64,000 nucleotides of DNA from Rhodobacter sp. (lineage in GTDB: Bacteria > Pseudomonadota > Alphaproteobacteria > Rhodobacterales > Rhodobacteraceae): assembly GCA_016704435.1 (NCBI GenBank), contig JADJAB010000014.1, positions 1-64,000 of the forward strand, in the 5' to 3' direction. This document shows, one piece after another, positions 62,901 through 64,000 of the stretch. Positions within the stretch are counted from its first letter, which is position 1. The number at the start of each line of letters is the position of its first letter. The translations under genes were made by a program, and so were the position numbers. The notes below the pieces were generated by a model that worked only from the letters and a program-made list of their open reading frames with translations, had not been told where the DNA came from and did no database searches.

Positions 62901-63893
62901 TCATGCCGGGGTCTTGCCCTTGCGGCGCTTTGCTTCTGCAATGAACAGAACCGCCAGCGCCGACGAGGCGACGCGCGCCTCGACATCGTCCGAGCGGCTG
63001 GTCAGGATGATCGGCACCGTGGCCCCAAGCGCCAGCCCGGCCGATTGCGCGCCTGCCAGATAGACCAGTTGCTTGGCGATCATGTTGCCTGAGACCAGAT
63101 CGGGGGCCACCAGAATATCGGCATGGCCCGCCACGGACGATGTGATGCCCTTCATCCGCGCCGCCTCGACCGACACGGCATTGTCGAAAGCCAGCGGGCC
63201 GTCGACCAGCCCGCCGGTGATCTGGCCGCGGTCTGCCATCTTGCACAGCGCGGCGGCATCGACGGTCGAGCGGATGGCGGGTGTCACGGTTTCCACCGCC
63301 GACAGCACCGCCACCTTCGGCTCTTGCAGGCCCAGGGCATGCGCAAGGTCGATGGCATTCTGGATGATGTCGCGCTTGGTCTCCAGATCTGGCTCGATGT
63401 TGATGGCGGCATCGGTGATGAACAGCGGCTTGGAATACTGCGGCACATCCAGCACGAAGACATGGGTGATGCGGCGTTCGGTGCGCAGGCCGGTGGCCTT
63501 GTCGATGACGGCGCCCAGCACCTCGTCGGTGTGCAGGGCGCCTTTCATCAGCGCCTGGACCTTGCCTTCTCGGGCCAGCGCCACCGCCGTCTCGGCCGAG
63601 GCATGGCTGTGCGGCGTGGCGACGATCTGCAACCCGTCCAGCGACAGGCCGGCGGCGGCTGCGGCAGTGGCGATGCGGTCGGGCGGGCCAACGAGAACCG
63701 GCCGGATCAGCCCGGCATCGCGTGCCGCCAGCGCCCCGGTCAGCGACCGCGCATCGCAGGGATGGATGACGGCAACGGCCACCGGGCCATGCGCCCGCGC
63801 CGCCTCGACCAGACGGCGATGGCGGGCGCCGGGTTCGTGCGGCGGGGTCTGTGCCAAGGCTGACAAGGGACTTTGATCTGAAGAGACGGTCAC
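62901..63893 (-). CDS. Phosphate acetyl/butyryltransferase-family protein
   Basis: This 330-residue PTA_PTB-domain protein shows VAVIHPCDARSLTGALAARD at the N terminus, MKGALHTDEVLGAVIDKATG (active-site region), RRITHVFVLDVPQYSKPLFI and GGLVDGPLAFDNAVS, and ends AGLALGATVPIILTSRSDDV. It lacks the MaoC-type hydratase domain of the bifunctional enzymes of about 470 residues, so it is a stand-alone Pta. Initiation is probably at a GTG (63893) with an upstream GGAG. It converts acyl-phosphate and CoA to acyl-CoA. It follows a PHA-synthase-like gene and precedes the exporter operon on the same strand. An acetate kinase gene is not in view. Confidence 0.88.
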   Translation of the reverse strand: MTVSSDQSPLSALAQTPPHEPGARHRRLVEAARAHGPVAVAVIHPCDARSLTGALAARDAGLIRPVLVGPPDRIATAAAAAGLSLDGLQIVATPHSHASAETAVALAREGKVQALMKGALHTDEVLGAVIDKATGLRTERRITHVFVLDVPQYSKPLFITDAAINIEPDLETKRDIIQNAIDLAHALGLQEPKVAVLSAVETVTPAIRSTVDAAALCKMADRGQITGGLVDGPLAFDNAVSVEAARMKGITSSVAGHADILVAPDLVSGNMIAKQLVYLAGAQSAGLALGATVPIILTSRSDDVEARVASSALAVLFIAEAKRRKGKTPA

Positions 63894-63899
63894 CTGCTG

Positions 63900-64000
63900 C
63901 TACTCCTGAAATACATAGTCGCCGGGCGCGTCGCAAAGCGGCTTCAGCCCGGCCTGTGCGGCCCCGATGGCCGGAATCCTGCCCATCGGGCCGGAATGCC
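63900..64000 (-). CDS. C-terminal end of a PHA-synthase-like alpha/beta protein (partial, runs off window)
   Basis: The last 33 codons visible read HSGPMGRIPAIGAAQAGLKP and then LCDAPGDYVFQE before a TAG at 63900-63902. The APGDYV(F/L)Q ending is typical of the C terminus of class I poly-beta-hydroxyalkanoate synthases and related alpha/beta proteins. Only the tail is in the window, so the call is tentative. It lies 6 bp upstream of the Pta start and is probably co-transcribed with it. Confidence 0.45.
   Translation of the reverse strand, partial: HSGPMGRIPAIGAAQAGLKPLCDAPGDYVFQE

Noticed and set aside
1..64000. CRISPR arrays, tRNA or rRNA genes, phage integration sites
   Set aside because: No regular repeat-spacer pattern, cloverleaf-like sequence, rRNA core motif, integrase or phage structural gene was recognised on either strand.

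Overview
The window looks like a chromosomal accessory region of a high-GC alphaproteobacterium, most likely a Rhodobacteraceae relative. This is an inference from base composition, tightly overlapping operons (many ATGA junctions), non-pyrrolysine MttB-family enzymes, several peptide-type ABC importers with Tat-exported binding proteins, and a Pta gene beside a PHA-synthase-like tail. I see no rRNA, tRNA or CRISPR array.

Layout. 0.1-1.6 kb: decayed genes (twice-frameshifted Lrp regulator, C-terminal stub of an MttB methyltransferase, internally deleted IS6-family transposase). 1.65-6.36 kb: LysR regulator divergent from a three-subunit molybdenum hydroxylase (2Fe-2S, FAD, Mo subunits; the last two each carry one frameshift). 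6.4-10.5 kb: Lrp regulator divergent from methionine gamma-lyase, followed by a heavily frameshifted E1-type 2-oxoacid dehydrogenase. 10.5-11.3 kb: no recognisable gene. 11.3-13.2 kb: ArsR, permease, thioredoxin-like and OsmC operon with a perfect palindromic operator. 13.4-19.1 kb: HlyD/RbbA/YhhJ-type ABC exporter headed by a chimeric ORF built from pieces of other genes. 19.5-25.3 kb: MttB-family methyltransferase operon (ADC-like protein, FAD oxidoreductase, MttB, cupin, peptide-type binding protein) with a divergent LysR gene. 26.4-34.2 kb and 34.4-42.7 kb: two back-to-back peptide/opine-type ABC import operons with hydrolases (alpha/beta hydrolase, M20 peptidase, proline-iminopeptidase-like enzyme, YtcJ-like amidohydrolase) and a GntR regulator. 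42.8 kb: second IS6 remnant. 43.1-50.4 kb: BMP-type nucleoside ABC importer followed by an endonuclease/phosphatase and a phospholipase D. 50.5-52 kb: remnants of PHP and PEP-synthase-like genes. 52.3-57.9 kb: SDR dehydrogenase, then MFP-RND efflux pump. 57.9-62.8 kb: second HlyD/RbbA/YhhJ exporter. 62.9-64 kb: Pta and the tail of a PHA-synthase-like gene.

How it fits together. The core theme is uptake and breakdown of organic nitrogen compounds (quaternary amines, peptides or N-acyl compounds, nucleosides, methionine), interleaved with two paralogous ABC exporters and one RND pump. Three promoters (BMP importer, SDR, RND pump) share a GTTCAGT-N4-A(N)TGA inverted-repeat motif, which suggests one unseen TetR/MarR-like regulator. 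Apparent single-base frameshifts are frequent and several lie in short homopolymers, so true gene decay must be separated from sequencing error. The truncated IS6 copies, the chimeric ORF and the partial genes are real rearrangement scars in any case.
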